This document shows, one piece after another, positions 1 to 9,300 of a DNA stretch of 18,120 bases. A model generated the notes under the pieces. The model made no database searches, was not told the DNA's origin, and worked only from the letters and a program-made list of their open reading frames with translations. A program made the translations under genes and the position numbers. The stretch is from Acidobacteriota bacterium (lineage in GTDB: Bacteria > Acidobacteriota > Thermoanaerobaculia > Multivoradales > SZUA-115): positions 1 to 18,120 of the forward strand of contig QIHU01000504.1 in NCBI GenBank assembly GCA_003231035.1, written 5' to 3'. Numbering within the stretch: position 1 is the stretch's first letter; the number at the start of each line of letters is the position of its first letter.

Positions 1-1449
1 GAGGCTGTGCAACATGAGAAAGGGAAGGCCAGGGAAGGTGGCCCCCTTGATTCCCTTGCGCCCTGCCCACGCCTCGAAACCGGCGATCAACTGTTCGCCC
101 CGTGCCTTGACGGCGGGGCGCGCCAGCCAATCGTCGATCGCCTGGCGCGAGAAAGAGAGAAAGACCCCTTCCCCCCTGTTCTCAAAGGCCGGTAGCCAGC
201 TGGGCTCGCGGGCGAGCGGGGCCAGTTCCACGTTGAGGGACAGTTCACCATCGATATCGGGCATGGACGACTCGAAGCGGGTGAACCCGACCTGGGCGAC
301 CACTTCGCGCAGCCGGTGGACGAGGACGACGCGGTCGAGGCGGCCGGCCAGCTCCGGCGGCAGCCGAGGGAGCGACCGCCTACGAGCGTGGAAATCCCCT
401 CCCGGCGTGTCTTCCCCGATCGATTCTTGCGAGCTCAGCAGGGTTTCTATCTCGACCTGTTTGATGGTGCGGATCTCAGCCGGGCCGCCGGACTTGCGGC
501 GGGCGATCTCGGCCCAGACGGCGGCGTCTTCATGCCCTTCCAAAGCGTTCAGAACCTTTTGTTTCTTGCGCTCGCGGGTGACGTCGCTTTGACTCTCGCA
601 ATATTGGAGGAAGTCTTCATAGACCTCGTCCACCGCCTCGTGTAGGGCGGCTTCGGCATCGGGGATGGCGATCACCCTCAAGGTCTGCGAGAAGTAGGCA
701 TTGGAGGCCGAACGGGTGAGCAGCCGGTTGGGATGCTCGCAGGGTTCATAGACGCGGGGTCCGAGCCAAGGCTGCCGGCCGGAGCATCGGCCCAGCACCT
801 TGGAGCCCGGCAGGGTGGCGTAGGAGAGTGGCCGCCGCCGGTTGCCGTTATGCACATCGCGCACGTAGATCTCGGCGAAGTCGTTGCCGGCGCCCCCTTC
901 GTCGAACCACAGCTCCCCCGTGCGGTCGGGCTTGAAGCTCTCGCGCACGAAGGCGTACCAGTCGATATCGCTGATGTGGCCCTTGACGCAGGCCTGGACG
1001 AAGCGGACCGGGACCACCGGAATCTTCTTCTTGTAGCGATCGAGGTACTTGCCCCCCACCAGGTTGTTCCAAGGGATCAGCGGACGGGTTCGGTAGAGGC
1101 GCCCGTCGGGGGCGCGGTAGCTCTCGTCGACCTGGGCCAGAAACCAAGTCGGGAAGAGGAAGGCGTCGATCCCCGAGGGTGGCGAGGCGGGGTCGCCCGG
1201 GTCGGCCGGCGGCTCGTAGAGGGCCAGCTCTTGCGTCTCCTCCAGCCCGAGCAGCTCACCCAGGCGACGGGTCAGTCGCTCCTCGTGGATCCGCCTCTTC
1301 TGTGCGAACCTCCAGGATTCCAAGCCACCGATGAGGACGGAATGGTCCGGCAGATCGACCATCGAGCCCGGCCCAAAGGTGGTCAGCAGCTGGCTCTGCC
1401 GCAGTTCGCCGTCGGGTCGCATGTTCTGGCCCCGCTTTCTCCTAGCCAT
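1..1449 (-). CDS. drmB: DrmB, DISARM DUF1998-family protein (3' end cut by window edge)
   Basis: The frame is open from an ATG at 1449 to base 1, giving 483 residues. The N-terminus has the hallmark of DrmB/DUF1998 proteins: RQSQLLTTFGPGSMVDLPD at about residues 16-34, followed by IGGLE and W. The visible C-terminus ends in FLMLHSL, which looks like the start of the conserved H-T-L-S-H stretch of the DUF1998 domain, so that domain lies mostly outside the window. In known DISARM systems DrmB pairs with the DrmA helicase to form the DNA-engaging core of the system; it has no recognised catalytic motif in the part seen here. The start overlaps the end of drmA by 8 nt, and GGAGG lies 8 nt upstream at 1458-1462, so translation is probably coupled. 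Family assignment is strong from the N-terminal motif plus the drmA neighbour; the missing end means integrity of the gene is unknown. Confidence 0.9.
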   Translation of the reverse strand, partial: MARRKRGQNMRPDGELRQSQLLTTFGPGSMVDLPDHSVLIGGLESWRFAQKRRIHEERLTRRLGELLGLEETQELALYEPPADPGDPASPPSGIDAFLFPTWFLAQVDESYRAPDGRLYRTRPLIPWNNLVGGKYLDRYKKKIPVVPVRFVQACVKGHISDIDWYAFVRESFKPDRTGELWFDEGGAGNDFAEIYVRDVHNGNRRRPLSYATLPGSKVLGRCSGRQPWLGPRVYEPCEHPNRLLTRSASNAYFSQTLRVIAIPDAEAALHEAVDEVYEDFLQYCESQSDVTRERKKQKVLNALEGHEDAAVWAEIARRKSGGPAEIRTIKQVEIETLLSSQESIGEDTPGGDFHARRRSLPRLPPELAGRLDRVVLVHRLREVVAQVGFTRFESSMPDIDGELSLNVELAPLAREPSWLPAFENRGEGVFLSFSRQAIDDWLARPAVKARGEQLIAGFEAWAGRKGIKGATFPGLPFLMLHSL

Positions 1450-4400
1450 TGTCGCCACCTCCGCTGCCGAGTTCGCCCGGTTTCCTGAGCCACAGATTGA
1501 CCGTCGGTTCCACGTCGCGCAGGCTGCGCGGCGCCTTGAATTGCCGTTCCTCCTTCGTCAGCCTTTCGATTTCCGGGTCGAGCGGGTTGAACAGCAAGGG
1601 CGGTGCAACGCCGACCTCGCGTTGATACTGGAGGTTGCCTTTGTGGTCGGCGATATTCACCCAGCTGTCTAGCAACCCTTGGACCCGCCCGCGAATCGTC
1701 TGCCGTAGCGCCTCTTGCTCTTCGGCACCGAGTTCCCCGTTGTGGCCTTCGGCCCGGCGGGAGATGGCGTCGAGGACAAAGCCCAGTTGGTCGCGATGCT
1801 CCGCGATCGCCGCCGCCGCGCGCGGGGCGGTGAGGGGGCGATGACCCAGCCGGGCGAGCGCCACGGTGATGGCGGCGATGCCGCGGTCGATGGCCCGTGG
1901 CGAGAAGGGGGTGACGCTGGTCGCCTCAACCGCCCGGTAGAAGCTCTCGTGCCAGGCGGCGAACCGCTCGTAGTGGGAGCGGTCGCGCGGGCGGTGAACA
2001 TTGAGCAGGGTGACCACCAACCCTGGCCGCCGGTCGTCCCGGCCGACGCGGCTGGTGGCCTGGATGTACTCGGCGGCCGTCTTGGGCTGGCCTAGGACCA
2101 CCATCAGCCCCAGCCGGGTGATGTCGAGGCCGACGGAGATCATGTTGGTGGCCAGGGCCACATCGACCCGCTCTTTGTCGCTAAAAGGTAGCGCCAGCCG
2201 CCGCTTGGTGTCGGCGACCTTGTCGGTGCTGACCCGGCTGGTGAGCTCGTGCGGCTCGACCAGCTTCTTGCGATCGGCGAAGTGGTGCTGCTCCATGCCG
2301 AGGCGCTGGCGCCGCTGGCCGTAGTCCACCAGCCGGGCGCGCACCTCGTCTTCGACAATGCGGCGGCTGCCCCCCAGCTCGCGCAGCGAATTGAAATAGC
2401 CGAGCAAGGTCATGTAGGGGTCGGCCGGGTTGTCGGCGTTGGCCGCGCCGCCCTCTTCGATCCAGATTTTCTGCGCCGCCGCGAGCAGCGCTAGGTAGGT
2501 GCGCAGCAGCACCACTTTGAGGTTGCGCCCCTGGGCGGCGATACCGACGTAGGTGCGCGGGTTGCGCTCCTCGGCGCTCTTCGTGTGGGCGAAGAAGGAG
2601 TCTCGCCGGTCGGGACCCGGTGGCGGGAAGATCTCCACGTTGGAACGGCCGAAGAGGCCGCGAATCTGCCGCTCGGCCCGCCGCACGGTGGCCGTAGAGG
2701 CGACGATCTTCGGCCGCACTCCCTCGCCGCCCACCGGCTCGGCGCAGAGCGCGTCGATCGCCGTCTCGTAGAGGCCGACCATGGTGCCCAAGGGGCCGGA
2801 GATCAGGTGCAGCTCGTCTTGGATGATCAAATCGGGCGGCGGCAGGGCGCGCGCCAGCGGCCGGCCGACGCCGGGCCGCGCCGGGCCGTGAAAGCCCTCG
2901 TTGTCATAGCGCTCCACCCGGCCAAAGAGGCCGGCACTGTCGCCCACCCAGGGCAGGTTGGCGAACTTGTCGACGGTGGCGATGAGGAAGGCCGGCAGCC
3001 GCCGGTAGATCGGCTCGTCCACCGCGAGAATGGGCAGCCCCCGCTCTTGGCGGCGCGGGTGGAAGGCGCAACGGCGGTGGGTACAGAAGACCCGCAGATC
3101 GGTCGGCTCGTTGGCGTCGGGGGTTAGTTTGAAGCTGTCTCTACTGAACTTCTCCCCGCACCATGGGCAGTTCTCCAACGGGATCGGCGAGGGTTTGCGG
3201 CGATCGTTGTTGAGAAAGGCGATCGTGCGCGCCCGCGCCGAGTAGCGGTTGTTGTCGCTCTTCTTGCCCATCACATTGGGGGTCGCCGTTTGGCCGACCC
3301 AGAGGCCGATCTCAAAGGGCCACCTTCCCAGCTTGGTGACGTCTTCTTGCCGCTCCAGTTCCAGAGCGCAGATCAGGGTCGCGGCGCGGCCGAGTTGATC
3401 CAGGGTCAACAGGCGCAGGGTGTAGCGCATGAGCACCGAGAGGCCGGCCGACTGGATGGAGGGGTCGCGCAGCCGGCGCAGCGCCAAGGTGAAGGCGGCC
3501 AGCCCCAGGTAGGCTTCGGTCTTGCCGCCGCCGGTCGGGAAGAAGAGCAGATCGACCACCTTGCGGTCCGGGTGGTGGCCGTCGATCACCCCCGCCATGT
3601 TGGTGAGCAGGAAGGCGAGCTGGAAGGGGTACCAGGTGGGCGGGTCCATCTCGGCGGGGTTCTTCTCCGGCTCGCCGTGGCAGCCGCGCTGGCGGATTGC
3701 CGTGGCGATCGCCCGGTTGGCGATGCGGAAAGCTTCGAGGACGAGGGGGTCCTCTAGCGCGTCGAGGCCGGCCTGGATGCGCTTATTCACTCGCGCCGCC
3801 GCCGCCATCAGCTCGCGCCCCACTTGGGCTCGCTCCGCCTCGGCCGGCAGTTGACCCAACTGCGTCTCGATCCAGCCGCCGTAGCTCGTCACCATCGGGC
3901 CGACCATGGCGCGCAGCGCCGACGACGACTCGGCGCCGGCCAGCGCCTCCATCTCCAGCTCCACGCCAGGGAGCGGGGCCGGCACCACCTTCTCCACTTG
4001 AGCGGTGGGCATCCAGGCGGTGCGCACTTCGTGGCAGCCGCTCTCCCCCGCGTGCGCCACGGCGGAGACATTGTGGCCGACGGCGTACTCCACGGCGTCG
4101 GCGTACTGAAGATCGGCGACTTTCTCGTCCCAGTCGTGGCTCCGGCGCCCTCGCGGATTAGGGCGCGCAACGAAGGATTGGCGGGCGGCGAGGGTGAGCT
4201 CGGCTTGGAAGACGAAGGCGATGTCGCGCCTCCTCTTCGGCGCCGGCCGCCGATAGTTGACCAGGAAGACCGAAACCGAACGGGTGCCGAGCGCAACCCC
4301 TTCGGTAACGCCGGCCGGTCGCACGGAGACCGTCACTCGCAGCCCCTCGCTGTGCGGAACCTCGGTGGTCTCGGGCTTGCCCTCGCGCAGGGCGATCTCC

Positions 4401-4855
4401 AGCCCCTCCTCGTGGCGCTCCCGGCGCCATGTACACGGCCCTAGTGCCTCGCTTTTTGGCGCCTCCTCCTCTTCCTCCTTCTCCAGCGGCTGGTAGTCGG
4501 CCCAGGCGATCCGCACCCGCAGCCGGTCCGTCTCAGCTGGCACCAGCACCGAAAGGCCGATGGAAGAGGCAAAGAAGGCCTTGCGCGCCGAGGCGGCCTC
4601 CGGTGTCGTGTCGTCGTCCCCTTCGACCGGCCGTTCCGCCTGGTCGAGAATATCGTCGGCATCGTCGTCGCGGCGCTCCTCGGGTCGCGCCTCGTAGGGC
4701 ACCAGAAAGCCGGTCAAGTACCACTTGGAGGGAGCCTCGGGCAGGACTTCCTCACCGTAGGCGGCATGGCTCGGCTTGCCGGGGCGCGGGCCGACGAGGT
4801 CGAGACGCAGGGCGTCGAGGATGCGGCTTCGGGCCGCGGCGGCGGTGACTGTCAT
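1442..4855 (-). CDS. drmA: DrmA, DISARM superfamily 2 helicase
   Basis: This 1137-residue protein carries a helicase core after a long N-terminal region. Visible motifs are Walker A PTGGGKTE (about 440-447), a DELH Walker B box (680-683), STAT motif III (720-723), ATNMISVGLDI (about 902-912) and QATSRVGR motif VI (932-939). Two cysteine pairs, C563/C566 and C591/C596, sit between the motor motifs and suggest a zinc-binding insert. This helicase with the DELH box and the NMISVGLDITRLGLM stretch, next to a DUF1998 gene, is typical of DrmA. In DISARM, DrmA with DrmB binds incoming DNA lacking host methylation and blocks phage replication in the cytoplasm. The ATG at 4855 overlaps the upstream stop as ATGA, with GAGGA 9 nt upstream (4865-4869). 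An acidic stretch (about 62-83) and a run of five glutamates (about 127-131) lie in the N-terminal region. No frameshift or missing motor residue is visible. Confidence 0.95.
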   Translation of the reverse strand: MTVTAAAARSRILDALRLDLVGPRPGKPSHAAYGEEVLPEAPSKWYLTGFLVPYEARPEERRDDDADDILDQAERPVEGDDDTTPEAASARKAFFASSIGLSVLVPAETDRLRVRIAWADYQPLEKEEEEEAPKSEALGPCTWRRERHEEGLEIALREGKPETTEVPHSEGLRVTVSVRPAGVTEGVALGTRSVSVFLVNYRRPAPKRRRDIAFVFQAELTLAARQSFVARPNPRGRRSHDWDEKVADLQYADAVEYAVGHNVSAVAHAGESGCHEVRTAWMPTAQVEKVVPAPLPGVELEMEALAGAESSSALRAMVGPMVTSYGGWIETQLGQLPAEAERAQVGRELMAAAARVNKRIQAGLDALEDPLVLEAFRIANRAIATAIRQRGCHGEPEKNPAEMDPPTWYPFQLAFLLTNMAGVIDGHHPDRKVVDLLFFPTGGGKTEAYLGLAAFTLALRRLRDPSIQSAGLSVLMRYTLRLLTLDQLGRAATLICALELERQEDVTKLGRWPFEIGLWVGQTATPNVMGKKSDNNRYSARARTIAFLNNDRRKPSPIPLENCPWCGEKFSRDSFKLTPDANEPTDLRVFCTHRRCAFHPRRQERGLPILAVDEPIYRRLPAFLIATVDKFANLPWVGDSAGLFGRVERYDNEGFHGPARPGVGRPLARALPPPDLIIQDELHLISGPLGTMVGLYETAIDALCAEPVGGEGVRPKIVASTATVRRAERQIRGLFGRSNVEIFPPPGPDRRDSFFAHTKSAEERNPRTYVGIAAQGRNLKVVLLRTYLALLAAAQKIWIEEGGAANADNPADPYMTLLGYFNSLRELGGSRRIVEDEVRARLVDYGQRRQRLGMEQHHFADRKKLVEPHELTSRVSTDKVADTKRRLALPFSDKERVDVALATNMISVGLDITRLGLMVVLGQPKTAAEYIQATSRVGRDDRRPGLVVTLLNVHRPRDRSHYERFAAWHESFYRAVEATSVTPFSPRAIDRGIAAITVALARLGHRPLTAPRAAAAIAEHRDQLGFVLDAISRRAEGHNGELGAEEQEALRQTIRGRVQGLLDSWVNIADHKGNLQYQREVGVAPPLLFNPLDPEIERLTKEERQFKAPRSLRDVEPTVNLWLRKPGELGSGGGDNG

Positions 4856-6348
4856 GGATCAGGTTCCTCTTCGCCTTCGGTAGTCAAGTAGTAGCCGCCT
4901 GTCTTGGGAGCACCCCGGAAGGTGATGAATCCGGCGGCCTCCAGCTCTTGCAGCGCACGCCGGACGGTGGCTCGGGATGTGCCCGTCCGCCGGATCAACT
5001 CGGGGCTTCGAAGGCCAGGGTTCGTTGCGATGAGGTCGAGCAGGCCGGCGGCCCGTTTGGAGAGGTCAGCGCCTCGACTTACAGGCTCATTTAGGGGCTC
5101 ATTTAGGGGCTCATCTAGGGGCTCATCTAGGGGCTCACCCCATGGGAAGACCATCTCGAAGAGCTTGTCTCCGGGGATGTTGTGAATGGTCGGCGCTGGC
5201 CGCCCGGCCTCTCGCCAGATCTTGAGGATCTTGGGCATCCCCGTTCCCGCCTGCTCAGCCAACTCAGCCTGCCGTAACAGCCGGGCGATGAGGGGGTTCC
5301 TCGGCAGGCTGTGGCCGCCACCAGGCAGCAACTCGGTGGCCACAAGAGAATCGCCGGTGTTGCGAAAGCGGATTTCGTCCCGCCACCAAAGCACCGTGGG
5401 GATGCGGCTCTGGTCGGAATAGTCCTGGTGGCTAATGAGGTTGATCAGCGCCTCACGCAAGGCCTCCTCCTCTCGGGAGTGGGAGCGGCGGTGGGGGCCG
5501 GTCTCCTCCATCTCGAAGGGTTGGGGGCAGAGGCTGTGCATCCGCTCTAGCAGGCTCTTGATGGCCTCGACGAGGTTGCCGTCGCAGAACCTACGGTCGT
5601 CCCACCGGTGGTCCGGGATGCCATTGCGCACAGGGGTGTGCATCACCCGTAGGTCGACGATGCCACGGGGGAGACAACCGGCAATGACGCGGGGTGTGCC
5701 GAAAAACAGCCCCGCCGCTCGGGTTAGCTGACCGTCGGTGCGGATGAGCGCCTTGGACTCGAGCCACTCCTCGGCGCTGGCGGCAGGATCGGCCTCGGCG
5801 GGGTGTCGGTTGTCGATGAGACCCCGCAGCCAACCGACGGCCTTGGGGTCCAGGTCGCTCACCTGGACATAGGGAAGCGCGGCCTGGTCGTAGCGCTCCT
5901 CGGTAGCGTCCCGCACAAAGCGCCCCTCCTCCTCGGGACGGCAGCGGTGGTCACCGGCGCCGATGCGAACGTACGCCTGCCAGCGACCGCTGACCTTCGC
6001 TCGCACGGGCTTGTCGGTCCGCTTGGACTCCTCTACGCGCAAAGTGAGGACCCAGCGGTCAGCCACCCGCAGCACTCTTGCCTCGGTCGCGGGTTGGGGT
6101 CGGAGGGTGTCGCCGGTGCGGATGGCGCTGAGCAGGTCGTTCTGAAAGCGGTCGATGTCTTCGATACCGGTCAGCGCATACCCACCATCGGTCTCTGAGA
6201 CGCCGAAGACCAACCAGCCACCGCCGCTATTGGCAAAGGCCGCGATGGTCTTGAAAGCATCTCGCGAAACGCCCCCGGCAGCCGACTTGACCTCGAAGTC
6301 GGCCCACTCGGTGCCGCCGAGGCGGGTTAGGAGTTGCGCGCGATTCAT
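4852..6348 (-). CDS. AlbA_2/Schlafen-like protein with HATPase_c_4-like region and C-terminal winged helix, embedded in the DISARM operon
   Basis: This 498-residue protein has three parts. Residues about 13-130 look like the AlbA_2 (Schlafen-type) domain, with DFEVKS at 17-22, then AFANSGGGWLVFGVSE at about 37-52. Residues about 290-375 resemble the RecG-like HATPase_c_4 family, with REALINLISHQDYS (298-311), NPLI (351-354) and EQAGTG (365-370). After a repeat of EPLD/EPLN units (405-423), residues about 430-490 form a predicted winged helix (SPELIRRTGTSRATVRRAL). Family members are often regulators or defence-associated nucleic-acid-binding proteins; the exact role is unknown. A 40-codon upstream extension exists but overlaps drmMI; the ATG at 6348 is preferred because GGAG lies 7 nt upstream (6356-6359) and it overlaps the drmMI stop as ATGA. 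The stop also overlaps the drmA start. One 60-base sample is about 57% GC, lower than drmA. It is not one of the standard class 1 core genes as I know them, so it may be an accessory subunit or regulator. Confidence 0.85.
   Translation of the reverse strand: MNRAQLLTRLGGTEWADFEVKSAAGGVSRDAFKTIAAFANSGGGWLVFGVSETDGGYALTGIEDIDRFQNDLLSAIRTGDTLRPQPATEARVLRVADRWVLTLRVEESKRTDKPVRAKVSGRWQAYVRIGAGDHRCRPEEEGRFVRDATEERYDQAALPYVQVSDLDPKAVGWLRGLIDNRHPAEADPAASAEEWLESKALIRTDGQLTRAAGLFFGTPRVIAGCLPRGIVDLRVMHTPVRNGIPDHRWDDRRFCDGNLVEAIKSLLERMHSLCPQPFEMEETGPHRRSHSREEEALREALINLISHQDYSDQSRIPTVLWWRDEIRFRNTGDSLVATELLPGGGHSLPRNPLIARLLRQAELAEQAGTGMPKILKIWREAGRPAPTIHNIPGDKLFEMVFPWGEPLDEPLDEPLNEPLNEPVSRGADLSKRAAGLLDLIATNPGLRSPELIRRTGTSRATVRRALQELEAAGFITFRGAPKTGGYYLTTEGEEEPDP
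5082..5139 (-). repeat. In-frame 12-bp tandem repeat encoding EPLD/EPLN units
   Basis: About four and a half copies of a 12-base unit (plus strand GGGGCTCATYTA) lie head to tail inside the AlbA_2 gene. Read on the minus strand they encode E-P-L-D, E-P-L-D, E-P-L-N, E-P-L-N, E-P-V at residues 405-423, between the HATPase-like region and the winged helix. The unit is a multiple of three, so copy-number change would lengthen or shorten a linker without breaking the frame. From memory, similar N-E-P repeats occur at the same place in other AlbA_2 proteins, so it is probably a family trait and not an assembly artefact. Confidence 0.9.
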
Positions 6349-9300
6349 GGTTCTTCTCCGCCTGTCGGGTTGTCGAAGAGCGGTAGCTCGGCGTTGGCCT
6401 TCTTGCGCGGCGACCTCTTCTTGCCTTCCTGGCTGTGCAGCCCGGCGGCGACTTCTTCGGCGTGGCATTGTTGGTTGAGGTCGAGGAGGCGGGCGAGGAC
6501 TTCGTCGTGGACGGCTTCGGGCCAGCGGTAGCGGTAGGGTTTCTTCTTGGCTCCCCAGCTCTCTTCGTCGATCTCGTAATCGAGGAGGAATTCGCAGTCG
6601 GTGGGGATCTCGTGCCAGCCGTAGGCGTCCAAGACGGCGCGGTCCATGGCGGCGTGGAGTTGGCGTAGCTCGACGATCTCCGGCTCGTGGTTGTTGGGGT
6701 CGTGGAAGCGGTTGTAGGTTTTGGTGAGCCCCTCGTTGTTCTCGATCATCAGGGCGGCGCGGAATTCGTAATAGCGTTGCCCGGCCGCTTCGAGGGTGGG
6801 GTCGGTTTGCCAGTTGTTGGGGAAGGGGAAGGTTTCGAAGCAGTCGGAGGGGCGGTAACCAATTCGGTCTTCAAGAGTGGATGTGAAGAAACGAACCCAT
6901 AATTCGTGGACTCGAGAGTGCAACAAGGAAAGAGCGCTCTGGAGCTGAAACGAGAAGACCACGAGATTTTCGCTGTACACCATTTGACTGGGAATCCAGG
7001 TAAAATTAACGTACGTTGATGTTCTGGGCGTTACGAGAACCCATTCCAGCCCATCGATGGCGCGGAAGAGGGCTGGCGTGGTCTCACCGAAACGCCACCA
7101 ATACCGTTTGCGGATCTCTCGATTCTGCTTCATCCTCTCGGGCTTTACCTTGCTCTCAACGATTGCCATCAGATCGGCCCAGCGTCGCGCCTCGGTTTCG
7201 CTCATTTCGCCGAAGTTGATCACGAAGCGGTGGTGAGCGTGGGTGGGGCTGGTGTTGATCTCCTGACCGCCGATGTAAGGGAAAATTCGCTCACCATTGC
7301 GGGAATCTTGTTCGATCAGCCGGTGCATCTCAGCGAGCGGAGTGGCAATGCCTTTCTTATCAGTATCGTCGAAGGTAAAGCCCATGCCGAGCACATAGCT
7401 GCCAACGAAGCTCTTACTCTTGTTGGCCACCAGCACTTCTGGGTTGTCGTGACCACCGCCATGAAACAGAAAAGCTGTGATCGTGGGCACAACAAGACCA
7501 TCGAGCAGATGTTCCGACCTCCACACCCCTCTAAATACGTGGACGACACTTACAACCACAGCCGCTAAACCAGGCCACGTGAGCCGGCGAGTAGCAGCGT
7601 ACACTTCGCCGCCCTGCGTGCAAATCCAGCGAAGCCCGGTTGACCGAGTATCACCCTGACCGACTGTATTCGTTGCAATGAGCCCGAAAGTTCCGCTACG
7701 TCTTATTAGGGTGAACGCCCGCCGAAAGAAATGAGCCACGAGGTCTGCGTTTCCGTGCGACTCGACATGCATGGCCTTCAGCCAGTCGAGATAGTCAGCC
7801 CGATTGCTATTGATCGTCGTATTCTTGCCCGCGAACGGCGGGTTCCCCACCATCGCATCAAACCCCGGATTCTCCCGCCCGAACACCTCCGGGAATTCGA
7901 TCTCCCAATGGAACGGCACCACCGGCTTGTCGCCGTCGCGCAACTCTTCGACCATCCCTTCCAGCGTGTGGCGGTGTACCTCCCCTTGCCGCCAGCCGAC
8001 CACCTTGCCAAAGGTTTGGTCGCGCAGATCTCGGCGAGCCTTGGCCTTGGTGGCGCCGAAGAAGGCGGCGAGGGCTAGGTCACCGAGCAGCCGCGCATCG
8101 GCCAGCGCGTTTTCGGCCTCGTGCCAGGCCTCTTTCTTTTGGTTGTAGTCCCCTTCGTCGAGCTCCTGCAAGCTCTCCCTCCACCCGAGGGCCTCCGCGA
8201 TGTTCTCCTCCATCTGTGTTTCGAGCCAATCAGCTTGCGCGCTGGGTTGCTCTCGCCAGTGGAATGCGGCGATCTGCTTCTGGGTCAGCCCCACCAGCGA
8301 GTCCCCGTGTTTGAGCGCGTGGTCGACGAAGGTGAAGGGGTGGTCCTTGGCCAGGGTGACCAGCCAGATCGAGAGCTTGGCCAGGCTGACGGCGAAGGGG
8401 TTTTTGTCGACCCCGTAGAGGCAGCGCTGGGTGATCAGCCGGCGGGCGTGGAGGAGGGGCTCTTCGTCGGCGGGGATGGGCGGGCGGGCGTGGTGGTGGT
8501 CCCAGGCGGTGACCAGCCGCTCGGCGAGCTGGCGGCACGCTTCCACCAGGAAGGCGCCGGAGCCCATCGCCGGGTCGCAGACCTTGAGCGCCAGGATTTG
8601 TTCGGGGGTGGGCCGCTCGCCCAGCGCTTCAAGGACGGGGCGCAGAGTGGTGGCGACGATCGGCGCGGTCAGCTCGCGCGGCGTGTAGTGGCTGCCGGTG
8701 CGGCGGCGCTCCTCGCCGGGTTGCAGGAAGAGGGCTCCCGGCGCCATCAGCCGGGGGGTGCCGGCGGCGTCGAGCGAGCGCGGCGAGACCCGCCGGCCGA
8801 GCGCCGCCACCACCTCCTCGGCGGTGGTCGCCTCTTTGAGCGCCTTCATGGCGGCCCCGGTGAGATCGCAATCGGCCCGCTCTTTGAGCCACTTCTTGCG
8901 CCCGGTGGCGTCGACTTCGAGCAGTTTGTCCACGTCGATCACGAGGTGTTTGGGGCGCACGGCGATAGAACGGCCGTAGCTGCGCTCGACCTCGTAGCCC
9001 ATCATCGCCTCGTAGACCGAGCCGACCTGTTCCACGTCGAGCGCCCGGTAGGAGAGGCGCTCGCCGCCGAGGAGCAGCAGGGCGTCGAGCACCCGCTGGA
9101 TGCAGCCGTCCGAGACCCTGGGCGGATCGAACCTCTCCCCCATCACCCGCGCCGCGCCGCGCGGTCGCCCTTCGAGGAAGGGGAAGGCGTCGGGGTTGAA
9201 GAGCTGGCCGTGGCGGGTGGGCAGGCGCAACGCGCCGTGGCCGCCGCCGTCGAAGAGGAGGCGGAAGAGCGAGACCAGCCAGGCGTAGGCGCCGTGGCGC

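Noticed and set aside
6349..6468. A 40-codon upstream extension of the AlbA_2 gene
   Set aside because: It overlaps the coding end of drmMI, is arginine-rich in the manner of a shadow frame, and the ATG at 6348 has a good Shine-Dalgarno and ATGA coupling.
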